Assembly (NCBI GenBank): GCA_030734395.1
Contig: JAUZTG010000047.1
Span: forward strand, 434,001 to 498,000
Origin: Sarocladium kiliense
Taxonomy: Eukaryota > Ascomycota > Sordariomycetes > Hypocreales > Sarocladiaceae
DNA: 64,000 bases
Direction of reading: 5' to 3'
Of this stretch, positions 10,569 through 21,322 are shown piece by piece (positions within the stretch are counted from its first letter, which is position 1; every line of letters starts with the position of its first letter). The translations under genes and the position numbers were made by a program. The notes below the pieces were generated by a model. The model saw only the letters and a list, made by a program, of their open reading frames with translations, did not search any database and was not told where the DNA came from.

Positions 10569-12290
10569 ATGGACACAACGGCAGGGTTGCGGCCCACGCG
10601 GCCGCCGCGGGTGAAGGAACTCGTTGCCCAAGCAGAGAACTTCCATTTCAATACCAACATCAATCTCAAGCATTGGACTCGGGCCGCGGAAACATTGTAC
10701 CAAGAGGTGAGCTCCGGCGAACATATGCTTTTTGTCAACACGACTTGCTGACACGCACTCAAGGCATCATTCGCCCTTTCCGAAGGCGATTACGGCCGGG
10801 CCTACACTATGCTCTACCGACACTCTCTTCTCGTGCTGAAGCATATTCCTAGCCATCCACAGTTCAAAGAGCCCGAGAACAAGAAAGCATTCAAGATCCT
10901 ATCGAAAAGAGTGGACAGTGTTCTGAAAGATTTGGAAGCGCTCAAGCCCGAGATAGAAAGTGTGTTTGCCGAATGGGAAAGAACCAGACCAGCATCGCAA
11001 CCAACACCAGAATCAATCCATCCGCCAGGGAGATACGACCACTATGCCGCTCGTGATCCCAGCTTGGGTGGGTATACGCAGGTGTTGGATGCGTCTGATC
11101 ATCAAGAGTTTGCTGTGGATCTCGCGCAGCAAGAGCTGCGGCGTAGGGATACCGCAAGGCGTGCGACGAAACAAGCCGGATTATCAGACCAGGAGACCTC
11201 AGTCCGTCGGAGAGCTGGGCTATGGGACAGTGTCGGTCCCGGTAATGCAAGGTCGGCTGATGATTTCGATCTTCAACGGCAACTCGAAGCTACAAGGAGA
11301 ACCTTGGATCGACCAACATTAGGCAAAACCCCAATTGATCGCGAAAGCGACAGTTTGCCAACGACCAGTAATTACCACTATCCTTCAATCGCGCGATCGA
11401 CGCACAACGAGGACGGAGACTGGTACGGCAGAGACCGCCAGGGTCTTCCTGACCGCGCCCCTCCTATACCATCAAAAGGAGCCTTGGACTCTAGCAGTGG
11501 CTACAACGCAAGAGATACTGCGCCGGCACCGCCGCCGAAGTATGAGCTGTCCGCCGCTCCACCCCCGATTCCTGGCAAATCACCACTCGGAGATATTGCT
11601 GGTCAACAAGAGAGCACCATCGCAGCTCCGCCATCCTTGCCGCGTAAGGAGCGACTTACCTTCCGGCCGGGTGCTTACCTGGAGAATGGAGAGCCCATTC
11701 GATCTGTCTTCCTACCTACACAATTGCGACAACAGTTTCTCAAACTGGCCGAAGAGAATACGAGAGCAGGTCTTGAGATGTGCGGCATCCTTTGTGGCAT
11801 GCCAATCAACAACGCGCTTTTCGTGCGCTGTTTACTGATCCCGGATCAGAAATGCACGTCGGATACGTGCGAGACCCAAAACGAGTCTGCCATGTTCGAC
11901 TACTGTGACAAAGAAGATCTCTTGATGATCGGATGGATCCATACTCATCCCACTCAGACCTGCTTTATGAGCTCTCGGGATCTTCATACCCACGCTGGTT
12001 ATCAGATCATGATGCCTGAGAGCATTGCAATAGTGTGCGCGCCCAAGTTCACACCCTCGTAAGTGCACCCGTCCTGCAACGGTAACGGACCCGACTGACC
12101 AAGAAACAGATACGGCATCTTCCGCTTGACGAAGCCTCCAGGACTGGAACATATTCTGCAATGCACCCACACCGACACATTCCATCAGCATTCCATCAGC
12201 AATCTCTACCGGGGTGCTGAGAGACCAGACGGCCATGTTTACGAAAGCGAGAAATTGCCATTTTACGTCCACGATTTACGAACAAATTGA
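10569..12290 (+). CDS. AMSH-like JAMM deubiquitinase (STAM-binding-protein family)
   Basis: Zinc metalloprotease that removes (typically K63-linked) ubiquitin from endosomal cargo at ESCRT complexes. Exons 10569..10706, 10764..12058 and 12110..12290 give 1614 nt, 537 aa. The N-terminal about 130 residues form the USP8-dimer/MIT-like helical domain (WTRAAETLYQE joined to ASFALSEGDYGRAYTMLYRH). A long Pro-rich disordered middle (APPPKYELSAAPPPIPGK) may bind SH3 domains. The C-terminal MPN+ domain has the full JAMM motif: the upstream Glu in AGLEMCGILCG, then H-T-H-P-(x6)-S-S-R-D in GWIHTHPTQTCFMSSRDLHT. The family-specific cysteine/histidine segment (QCTHTDTFHQHS) lies in the last exon. It sits two genes from Vps4, which acts on the same ESCRT machinery. 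Confidence 0.93.
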
Positions 12291-12995
12291 TCACGAAGAT
12301 GAAAAGAATTCACGCAGATGAATGACTAGCGAGCAATTTGCAATGTGTGGACGATGGAAGGGCTTGGAACTCTTGATACAGTGGTGGAGTCGCTAAAGCG
12401 GTTGACGGGCCGCTATTTGGCCCAGTGGTCTTTGCTGATTATGATGATATCCCGGGTTCTCAATCTAGACTCAACCATGAAGAACCAAAAATTGGAACAT
12501 GCGCTTCTTTGAGCATGTTGCACGGCGCTCCCTCCGCTGCGTCCGATGCCGTGGACCCATTATGTGTCATGGGAAGGATGAGATTCCCTGGAGGATCTGC
12601 AAACTTCATATATCTGTCAGACCCGAGGAAAAAAGTCCCCTTGCTGGCTGCAACTGGCGTGATGACATGCAGTACAAGGTTTTGGGCGCGAGGCTCGGCA
12701 TTCGTCGATCATGGCTCTAAACAAGCATTTGTGGAGTGCTGTAGCGGCGACTTCGAAACATCCCATATTGCATGAGCGGAGGGTGAGGCTCCTGCAAAAC
12801 CAAATCCGGATTGACACGCTATGCTTTCATGACCAAGCATTTCGATGAAACGACCGCATGAAATCTGGGGAAGCACTTTGATTCATCACGATGAATGAGA
12901 GTTTGGTATTAGCATAAGTAGTCAGGACTACCGCGCCGTGGTCAGCCCGCCATGTACGACATTTCCGGAGCAGTTCACGACATAGTATCGACACC
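12291..12995. other. Intergenic region upstream of the AA9 gene
   Basis: About 700 bp with no supported gene. The final part should hold the LPMO promoter. A short plus-strand ORF at 12425-12775 has no family resemblance. Confidence 0.4.
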
Positions 12996-13847
12996 ATGAG
13001 AGCCAACGCCTTGCTCCCGATCGCCGCATCACTAGCAACTGTAGTCCAGTCTCACAGCCATGTTGCCAATATCGTGGTCAACGGTGGCTCATACGAAGGA
13101 TTCGATCCTCGCGGCACTAACTCAGAGGTGCTGACGGCTTGGTATACAGAGGTCGAGCAAGACGGCTGGGTCGGAGTCAACGATTACAATACCTCCGATA
13201 TCATCTGCCACGTAAATGCAACCAACTCTCTCGGCTATGCATCCGTGTCTGGAGGCGACAAGATTAGCTGGTTCTGGGCGGGATGGCCAGAATCTCACAA
13301 AGGTCCGATCTTAACATCCATGGCTCGCTGCGGGACCGATGGACAGAGCTGTGCAGAGCAGGACATGAACTCATTAGAGTTCTTCCAGGTTGCAGAAGCT
13401 GGCCTCCTTGACCCGAATCGACGAGCAACTGATCACTCCGTCGCGATGGGTTACTGGGCGACAGACTTGCTGATCGAGCGAAACTACACATGGCTTGTTG
13501 AGGTCCCAGACGTCATCGAACCTGGCTTCTACATTATGAGACATGAGCTGGTGGCTCTTCACTATGCACAGATCCCAGGACTGGGACCACAGCACTACCC
13601 TCAGTGTGTGACGTTGGAAGTCAGCAGCTCAGGTACAGCCCGGCCAGAAGGTATCCTTGCGACAGAGTTCTACCAGAGTGACGCGCCTGGAATCGACTAC
13701 AACATCTTCGTGGACGAACTGGCGCTGCCGTACGAGATCCCGGGTCCGCCATTGATCGATGGAGCCGCAGAGCCGGCCACCCAGTCGGCTTCTCGTATTA
13801 CAGATCATGTTGAAGCAACTCCGATACCCGAGGCGACAGGAAGATAG
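12996..13847 (+). CDS. Secreted AA9 lytic polysaccharide monooxygenase
   Basis: Copper enzyme that cleaves cellulose or hemicellulose chains oxidatively outside the cell. Intron-free, 283 aa. The signal peptide (MRANALLPIAASLATVVQS) is predicted to end before His20, which would be the N-terminal half of the copper-binding histidine brace. The mature start HSHVANIVVNGGSYEGFDP is typical of AA9. The second brace histidine is likely that of ESHKGPILTSMARC. The axial tyrosine is in GPQHYPQCVTLEV, and the core stretch PGFYIMRHELVALHYAQ is diagnostic. There is no CBM1; after the catalytic domain the protein ends in a Pro/Ala/Thr-rich tail of about 50 residues. All copper-site residues appear present, so it should be active; C1 or C4 specificity cannot be read. 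Confidence 0.93.
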   Translation: MRANALLPIAASLATVVQSHSHVANIVVNGGSYEGFDPRGTNSEVLTAWYTEVEQDGWVGVNDYNTSDIICHVNATNSLGYASVSGGDKISWFWAGWPESHKGPILTSMARCGTDGQSCAEQDMNSLEFFQVAEAGLLDPNRRATDHSVAMGYWATDLLIERNYTWLVEVPDVIEPGFYIMRHELVALHYAQIPGLGPQHYPQCVTLEVSSSGTARPEGILATEFYQSDAPGIDYNIFVDELALPYEIPGPPLIDGAAEPATQSASRITDHVEATPIPEATGR

Positions 13848-15314
13848 CTAGCGCTGGTTTAGACCCGATTTCGCTCGTCTCTGGAATCTACTTGACAGTG
13901 GAGCGGTCTGGTGACGCAAGAGTCTCATCTCGAACCATTTGGTAACGTCTATGCCAGACGACAATAGCGGGTGTTGAGCATTCAATTCAAATCCATTCGC
14001 ATGAGATTTTCATCTGTTCCCGCACCCTGCCGTGACGCCGATGCCGTGGTCCCACATAGGTTTGTTGCGCAAAGTCGGAGACTCTACACTTATACATTCG
14101 CTTGTGAGTTCCTGCTCCTCAAGATAAGCTATTGCAGATACAGTATCTACCCTCCAGCCCGAGAAATAAGCCCTGACGCTATATGCGAGTGGATGTTACG
14201 TCCCAGGAAAGCGGAGCTCAGCTACGGACTGAGACATGCCGGATCAGCTCCAGCCACGACAGCAGATCCATGCTCAACCAGTCTAAGATCAGTCATTAGA
14301 AGGGAGAAAAAGCAAAAGGCTGATTGGGCTACTCTGGGCGTGCATTAGCCCTTGCACTCTTGGGTTGCGACATGTTGACCAGCAGAGGACGAATTGCGTC
14401 GGCAGGCTTCAAGGACACCGTCCATTGAGGAGCTCGGCGTACAGCGTCAAACTAGTGCCGTCGATCCGCTGCACTGCTTTTGTGAAGACGACGTCGATCA
14501 ACCAAGATCCTTGTGATCAGCCCGACCACGGGCATTGAAGGCTTACTAATTTGGACTAAGCGTGGACCTCTGATCACGAAGGGATAGAAAGCCGTTGCTG
14601 GAGCTTATGGACCTCAGAAGTATCGAGCGTCGACGCCATCTCCTGCGACAATCCTAGTCCTTGTGGAACTGCCAACACTTGGTGATTTGCGACTAGACAT
14701 GCGGAACGGCCCTCGGCCGCATGTGGCTTGAACCTAATTAGACCTGGTTTCCCTGCAACCAGCATTCGGACCTCCGTTGCTTGTTCATGAACTGAACCAA
14801 CCACAGGCTAGGAGAACTGCCGGCATCTTCGCTCCACTCAGCGGCAAGACAGCTTCAGAAGATATTGCACGACATAAGCAACCGCATCATGTCTCTCGTC
14901 TGGCCGGTCCTAGCGATGCATCATGATGCTGTTGGTTCAAGCAGCTCGAGTGACCTGAAGACTATGCACATATAGACAAGCAGATATCCAGTGAAGATGT
15001 GGTTTTACGAAGATCACCACCCATGCGGATACATAATAGGCGTCGACCGGGACTCATGATCGCCATCGGAAAATAGACCAGCATGCGTCAACCGCCACCC
15101 CCTGCAGTGTACTCACAGTCACACTTGTCTAGGTGCTTTGCTGAGCTCTACAAGCGGTCCCATGCACGCTATGTCATAGTGCAAGTGGAATGAGTTGTCT
15201 TACGTGGTACCGCCCTTGAAGTCGAAGAGCGGAGCGTATAAGGACCTCTGCGACCCAGCTCCGTGACTTGCAGCCTGCTCCTTCGCAGTTTGACAGACAC
15301 GAAAAGTTGTCAAT
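13848..15314. other. Gene-poor intergenic region
   Basis: Nearly 1.5 kb without a supported gene. The ORFs at 13971-14348 (+) and 14574-14804 (-) have random-looking composition. The last 300 bases presumably contain the promoter of the dioxygenase gene. No repeat, tRNA or transposon trace recognised. Confidence 0.4.
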
Positions 15315-18300
15315 ATGAGCACGACTAAGAGCACGTCTGTGCCTGCTTCAGGCAATGGCCACTCAAATGGCAAGTCTGCTAATCATACGGGTGGAGAGAA
15401 GCCCACGGAGGGAAGACAGGTAACAGCACAGCGTTCGAAGTCCGGGGTTTCCATCTTTGGGAACTACGTAAAGCTTCGAAAGGCATCACGGCGACCATTG
15501 CCGTCGGACTTGGGCGATGGCAACTACCGTCAAGTCACGAAGCGCCCAGGCTTGGGACAGGACATCCGCTCGTTGAGTCGCGCCGGTCAGAACTACATCA
15601 CCACCCATCCGCAGGCACATTGTTACTGACAGTAGAGTTCAGATCTGAAGACACTCTTTGAGATCGTGCGAGCGAAGGCGAAGGGTGAGATTCACCAGGA
15701 CGATAAGACCATGATCATGGAACGCACAATCCAGCTTGTCGCCGGTCTCCCGGATCACTCTCGTACCCAAGAGACTTTGACGAATTCTTTCATTGGAAAG
15801 CTTTGGGACTCACTCGATCACCCTCCTTTGATCTACATGGGCGATGAGTACAAATGGCGTCGACCAGATGGCGCATTTAATGTATGAGTTCTATCATCTT
15901 CGTCTGCCGAAAAATGTCGACTTTACTGACATGGATCCAGAACCCAATGCTACCACAGCTCGGTGCAGCTGGCACGAAGTATTCCAGAACCTGCAAGCCT
16001 CATGTCACGCCTTTGGGTGCCCTTCCCGACCCAGAGACCATTTACGAAGCTGTCATGGCTCGCGATGGTTTCAAGAAGAATCCCAACAATGTATCGAGTA
16101 TTCTATGGTACTGGGCAACTATCATCATCCACGGTAAGTCGACTGATGATTGTGTTGATCAAGATCGTGGATCTGACCGCGACTATAGATCTCTTCTGGA
16201 CAAATTTGCGCGACGGCAACCAGAACGATGCCTCTTCTTACTTGGATCTCGCTCCTCTATACGGAGGGACTCAAGAAGCACAGGTCTCCATCCGAACTTT
16301 CAGTGATGGCATGCTCAAGCCTGACTGCTTTGCCGACAAACGTCTCATTGGCAACCCTCCTGGAGTGTGCATCTTGCTGATCATGTTCAACCGCTTCCAC
16401 AATCACGTCGCTAAGAACCTCGCCACCATCAATGAAGGCGGTCGCTTCACGAAGCCGCAAGGCGACAAGGCAGACGAAGAAGTGGCACAGGCTTGGAAGA
16501 AGTACGATGAGGAGCTCTTCCAGACAGCCCGTCTTGTGACTTCCGGTCTGTATATCAACATCACCCTGGTGGATTATGTGAGGAACATCATCAACCTCAA
16601 TCGCGTCGACTCGGCATGGACTTTGGACCCCAGACAGGAGATGGGCACATCTGCCGGGACAAAGGGAGGATCCGAGAGTGGTGTCGGTAACGCAGTCTCA
16701 GCCGAGTTCAACCTGTGCTACCGCTGGCACTCATGTATCTCCGAGATGGATGACAAGTGGATCCAAGACTTCTATGTCCAGCTTCTCGGCGAGGACTATG
16801 GTGAGATGAACCTGCAGACACTCATCGGCGCCATGAAGAAGTTCGAGGCCTCCATGCCACAGGATCCCGCCCAACGAACTTTCGGAGGCTTCACGAGGGG
16901 CCCAGATGGGTCATTCAGCGATGATGACCTGGTCAACTGTCTCGCTACTGCCATCGAGCAGCCTGGCGGCGCTTTTGGAGCAAGGAACGTGCCTCGCATC
17001 ATGAAACCTGTCGAGATGCTTGGTATTATCCGCGGCCGCAAGTGGAACCTCGCAGGCTTGAATGAGTTCCGCAAACACTTCGGTCTCAAGGCATACGAAA
17101 CGTTCGAAGACATCAACTCAGATCCTCAGGTGGCAGATCAGCTTCGCAACTTGTACCAGCATCCCGACTACGTCGAGCTGTATCCCGGTATCGTGGCTGA
17201 AGAGGCGAAGACTCCCATGTCTCCAGGTGTAGGCATCGCTCCAACCTATACTATCTCCCGTGTGGTCCTCTCTGATGCTGTCTCACTGGTCCGCGGCGAT
17301 AGGTACTATACCACTGACTACCATCCTGGCAACTTGACCAACTGGGGTTACAAGGAGGTTGAGTACGACTTTAAGATCAATCACGGCTGCGTCTTCCACA
17401 AGCTTTTCATTCGAGCCTTCCCGAACCACTTCAAGGGCGACTCCGTCTATGCTCACTACCCAATGGTGATCCCATCAGAGAACAGGAAGATCCTCACCAA
17501 CCTCAAGAGGGCCGATAAGTTCAGTTTCGAACGCCCTACATTCAAGGGCCAGCATGTGACCATCAGCTCTACCGGTGCAGTGAAGCAGGTTGTGGCAAAC
17601 CAGCAGACCTACACCCTGATCTGGAGAGATGGTCTTGAGAATCTCATGGGCCATCGTGGAAACCGACTGCTTACCGGTGGAGACAGCAGTCTCCATGCTC
17701 AGCAACGGCGACGCATGCTGGACACTTTGTACCAGGGCGAATGGAAGACCGTGGTCAGGACCTTCTACGCTGAGACAGCTGAAAAGCTTCTCACGGAGAA
17801 GTCCTACAAGGTCGCTGGTAAGATCCAGCTGGACGCTGTGCGAGACTTCGGTAATATCATCTTGACTCGTTTTGCCGCCCGTCTCTTCAGTCTCCCTTTG
17901 AAGACCAAGGACCATCCTCGAGGTGCCATCACAGAGCAGGAGCTTTACCAGAAATTGTCGGTCATATTCAAGAGCATGTCTCTCGACTTTGATCCCACAA
18001 AGTCATTTGAGCTGCGCCAAGTGGCGAAGGAGGCTGCGACAGAGCTCACTAGTATCATCGAGACGAATGTCAAACTGCAGAAGACGTTCGGCCTCAAGGG
18101 TCTTTTCACCAAGGAGCCTAAGAACGATCCACTCACATCTATCGGCGTGGCCATGGCCGAGGGCATGGCGAAGACGGGAGTGACCCCTTCTGATACCGCA
18201 TGGCTCTACGTCCTGCCTGCAGCTGCTTGTATTGTTCCGAACCAAGCACAACTTGTAAGTCTGCAAACATCGATTGACGCCGATTCCGCTGACAACCTTC

Positions 18301-18858
18301 CCACAGTTCGCCCAGGCTCTTGACTGGTACCTGTCACCAGCCGGTGAAAAGTATCGACCTGAGATTCATCGAGTAGCAGACATGCAACCCAGTGATCACG
18401 CCGATTCCCTCCTGCTCGGCTACGCGCTCGAAGGTATCCGCATGGCCGGCAGCCTCGTGATCTCTCGCGAGGCCATCGGCCCCGACCTAGTCAAGGAAGA
18501 TGACGGCCTCAATGTCCAAGTCCGTGCGGGTGCACAAGTGTTCATGCCTTCTGCCACTATGTCCAAGGACCCCGACCAGTTCCCCAACCCTGAGACAGTT
18601 GATCCCAGACGCCCGGCTGAGTCATATGTTCACTACGGTGCTGGACCTCAGACATTCCTGGGTAAGGATATCTGCGACGTGGCATTGGTCGAGCTGTTCA
18701 GGGCAATTTTCAAGAAGACGGGTCTAAGGGGCGCCCCTGGACCTCAGGGCGTGTTGAAGAAGGTTGTACGACCTAACGGAGTCACTGACTATATGACGGA
18801 GGATTGGGGCAGCGTTTCGCCATTCCCGATGTCGATGAAGGTCATGTGGGATGCCTAA
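15315..18858 (+). CDS. Ppo-type fatty-acid dioxygenase fused to a P450 domain lacking the heme Cys
   Basis: Two-domain psi-producing oxygenase family: an N-terminal heme dioxygenase oxidises linoleic/oleic acid to a hydroperoxide, and a C-terminal P450 normally isomerises it. Exons 15315..15585, 15643..15881, 15941..16133, 16189..18254 and 18307..18858 total 3321 nt, 1106 aa, the usual length. Distal heme region IIIHDLFWTN, the DASSYLDLAPLYGG segment and the catalytic YRWHSCISEMDD (Tyr and proximal His) are intact, so the dioxygenase half should work. In the P450 half the EXXR helix is present (ALEGIRM), but the heme-binding loop reads HYGAGPQTFLGKDIC: the thiolate cysteine position is Phe. 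This is reminiscent of PpoC/10R-DOX enzymes, whose P450 half is known to lack that cysteine. Product regiochemistry is not predictable. Oxylipins made by such enzymes control sporulation in Aspergillus. Confidence 0.92.
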
Positions 18859-18992
18859 AGGCGAGGGTGTGTTGCGAATGAGCTTTGGCCAAGAGGACGG
18901 AGAGTCGGGATGATATCAAGGTCAATTGTATTTCAGCTTTTGAATTATGTACGTAGTTGAATCTTGCGCTTCTGAATTGATTGCTTCGTCGA

Positions 18993-20609
18993 TCATCCAT
19001 CATACCTATCCGACTTATCCTCCACTGGTTTGTAAGTGAAGTAGTCAAATGCAGCTGGCAACGCAGTCCCGTTCAAATCTGAAGCAGCAACACCAACGAA
19101 TGCACCAGTGAAGCTACCGTGAGCCTGGTGACCTCCACACTCATCAGAGAGGATAGAAGCATCGAAGATAGGACCAACCTCCTTGAGATCCTCGCCTTCA
19201 AGGGCATAGTAGAACTGCAGCTTGCGACCACCGCGGATCTTCAAAGCAAGCTTGACCTTGCCCTCGTTGGGGATCTTCACGGGCTCGAGGAACGGTTGTT
19301 GGAGACCGCCCAGGGGCCATGAGGCTGGCGAGCTGAGGATGAGCAGTTCACGCTGACCATCCGAATGTGCGGTCACGGTGAGATAGTAGAAGTTGAAGCG
19401 GCAGTAGTATGCCGTCAGACCAGCAAATTGACGTTCGTCGGTGGGTGAGTAGTCGATAACGGTTTCGGCGTCGTATGAGAAGTGAGTTTGACGACGGGCG
19501 ACGAGAGCCTGCTCGAACCATGAACCGATGGCTTCGCGGCCGTGTAGAACGAGACGGTTGTTCTCGAGTGTGAAAATGCGGTCGGTCTCCGGAGTTCGCA
19601 GCCATTGGAGATCCTTGTGGAGATCCTTCTCGAAAGTGTACTTCTGTTCTGACCAGTAGGCCGTATCGTCTCGGGTGCCGGGAACCTCAACGTGGAGTGA
19701 TGGTACAGGGCCGTTCTTCACATACAACCAGTCGTCATCACCCCAGTAGCACTCCTGGATGGCAGTTTCTCGGCCCAGCACATTCCTTCGCATCTGCGTC
19801 ACGGGTCTGCTGGTGAGATGAACCATGTAAGTCTTGCCATCGGGCGTCTCGACAATGTCGGCGTGACCAGCCCGTTGGAGAGGCGCGTTGGGAGCATCCT
19901 TTGAAGTCAACACGTGCTTGTCGGGGTGAACCTCGTAAGGACCCCAGATGTCGCGTGACCTGGCGAGAGTAGCAGCATGGTCGTAACCTGTGCCGCCCTC
20001 AGCCGTGAGCATGTAGTACCAGCCATTTCGCTTGTACAGATGCGGTCCTTCAACCAGCGCAAGGTCGGTTCCCTGGAAGACGTTCTTTCGAGGGCCGACC
20101 AGCTTGCCGGCCTTGGGGTCGAACTCCTGTAGGGCAATGCCAGCGAACAGCAGAGGTCGACGGCGGTGGTCCCACATCATGTTGACGAACCATTTGCGAC
20201 CGTCGTCATCGTGGAAGAGGGAGGGGTCGAAGCCGGATGAGTTAGCGTAGACAGGATCCGACCAAGGGCCTTCAATCGCCGGGGCGTTGACGATGTAGTT
20301 GTGTGCGTCCTTGAAAGATCCGTCCTTGCGCTTCACATCGGTGTAAACCAACCAGAACTTCTCGCCATCGTGCGTCAAGCAAGGAGCCCAGACACCACAG
20401 CTGTCCGGGTCGCCGCGCATATCAAGCTGACTCTTGCGAGTCAGAGGTCGAGTCACCAGATCCCAATTCGCGAGATCCTTGGAATGGTGAATCTGAACGC
20501 CTGGATACCACTCGAACGTGGAGGTCGCAATGTAGTAATCATCGCCAACACGGAGGATCGACGGATCCGGGTTGAAGCCTGGGAGGATGGGGTTGCGGAT
20601 TGTAGGCAT
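18993..20609 (-). CDS. GH43 beta-xylosidase / alpha-arabinofuranosidase
   Basis: Glycoside hydrolase family 43, most like the two-domain beta-xylosidases (about 540 aa) that release xylose from xylo-oligosaccharides. The ATG at 20609 (MPTIRNPILPGFNPDPSIL) is preferred; the open frame extends three codons upstream without ATG. The general-base Asp is in NPDPSI (about residue 15), the pKa-modulating Asp in SGFDPSLFHDD and the acid Glu in ALVEGPHLYK, in the usual order of the five-bladed propeller. The C-terminal half (from about residue 330, AYWSEQKYTFEKDLHKDLQW) is the beta-sandwich domain of this subfamily. There is no signal peptide, so it is probably intracellular. It ends convergently about 135 bp from the dioxygenase gene. 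Confidence 0.93.
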   Translation of the reverse strand: MPTIRNPILPGFNPDPSILRVGDDYYIATSTFEWYPGVQIHHSKDLANWDLVTRPLTRKSQLDMRGDPDSCGVWAPCLTHDGEKFWLVYTDVKRKDGSFKDAHNYIVNAPAIEGPWSDPVYANSSGFDPSLFHDDDGRKWFVNMMWDHRRRPLLFAGIALQEFDPKAGKLVGPRKNVFQGTDLALVEGPHLYKRNGWYYMLTAEGGTGYDHAATLARSRDIWGPYEVHPDKHVLTSKDAPNAPLQRAGHADIVETPDGKTYMVHLTSRPVTQMRRNVLGRETAIQECYWGDDDWLYVKNGPVPSLHVEVPGTRDDTAYWSEQKYTFEKDLHKDLQWLRTPETDRIFTLENNRLVLHGREAIGSWFEQALVARRQTHFSYDAETVIDYSPTDERQFAGLTAYYCRFNFYYLTVTAHSDGQRELLILSSPASWPLGGLQQPFLEPVKIPNEGKVKLALKIRGGRKLQFYYALEGEDLKEVGPIFDASILSDECGGHQAHGSFTGAFVGVAASDLNGTALPAAFDYFTYKPVEDKSDRYDG

Positions 20610-21322
20610 CTTTGACACTGTGCAGAACTAAGAGCTCTGAATCTGTCAAGGGAATAAGAGAGAAGATATCGTTTGGGCGAAACCAGCACGAGCAGACGCG
20701 ACGCTGTGAGGGCGTCACGGTTTTACATCATTCTTCGGACTGGCGCAGCAATGCAGCCCTCTCCATACTGATGGGTACCATGATGGAGACGAGCATTTAG
20801 CCGGTGAGAGATCGTTGGAGGGGTTGTGCCTGGTGGCGGCGGGGTTTGGAGTAGCGTTTGGAGAAAAGGCATGGTGCTCGGCTACTCCCCGTATGCGCTC
20901 CAGGTCGATGGTATAATCGCATGGTGGGGGTGCTTGTCTTGTCGACGCCGCTTCTGGAGAGCTAGCAGTTGCTTATTCATAATGCCGGTTATTAGGCTGG
21001 TGGAAGAGTTCGCTAAACGGGTAAGCACACACCGAGAGTCCAGCTGTGTGGATCGAAGTCAGTGTTGGATTCAGCTTGTGAGTGCCTACTGCCATGCGGT
21101 TTGGATGATGTCGCTCGAGTGCAAAACCCAGTCACCCAGCGCAATGATGTGGAGGAGAAGATAGGCTGAAGGGAATCACGTGTTATGTCACGGGATGATG
21201 CAAACTTCTATGAAATAGGGGACCTGACTGAACACATCGTGACCACACATCACACTGCGTCTATTGACTTCTCACTTCCCTTGCGAGATGAAGACTCGCC
21301 GCGGTCGACAGGATTGCGCAGC
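20610..21322. other. Intergenic region upstream of the GH43 gene
   Basis: About 700 bp, containing the GH43 promoter and the 3' flank of the F-box-like gene. ORFs here are short and compositionally random. Confidence 0.4.

Noticed and set aside
11832..12272. 146-aa minus-strand ORF
   Set aside because: Runs antisense through the JAMM motif and across an intron of the AMSH-like gene.
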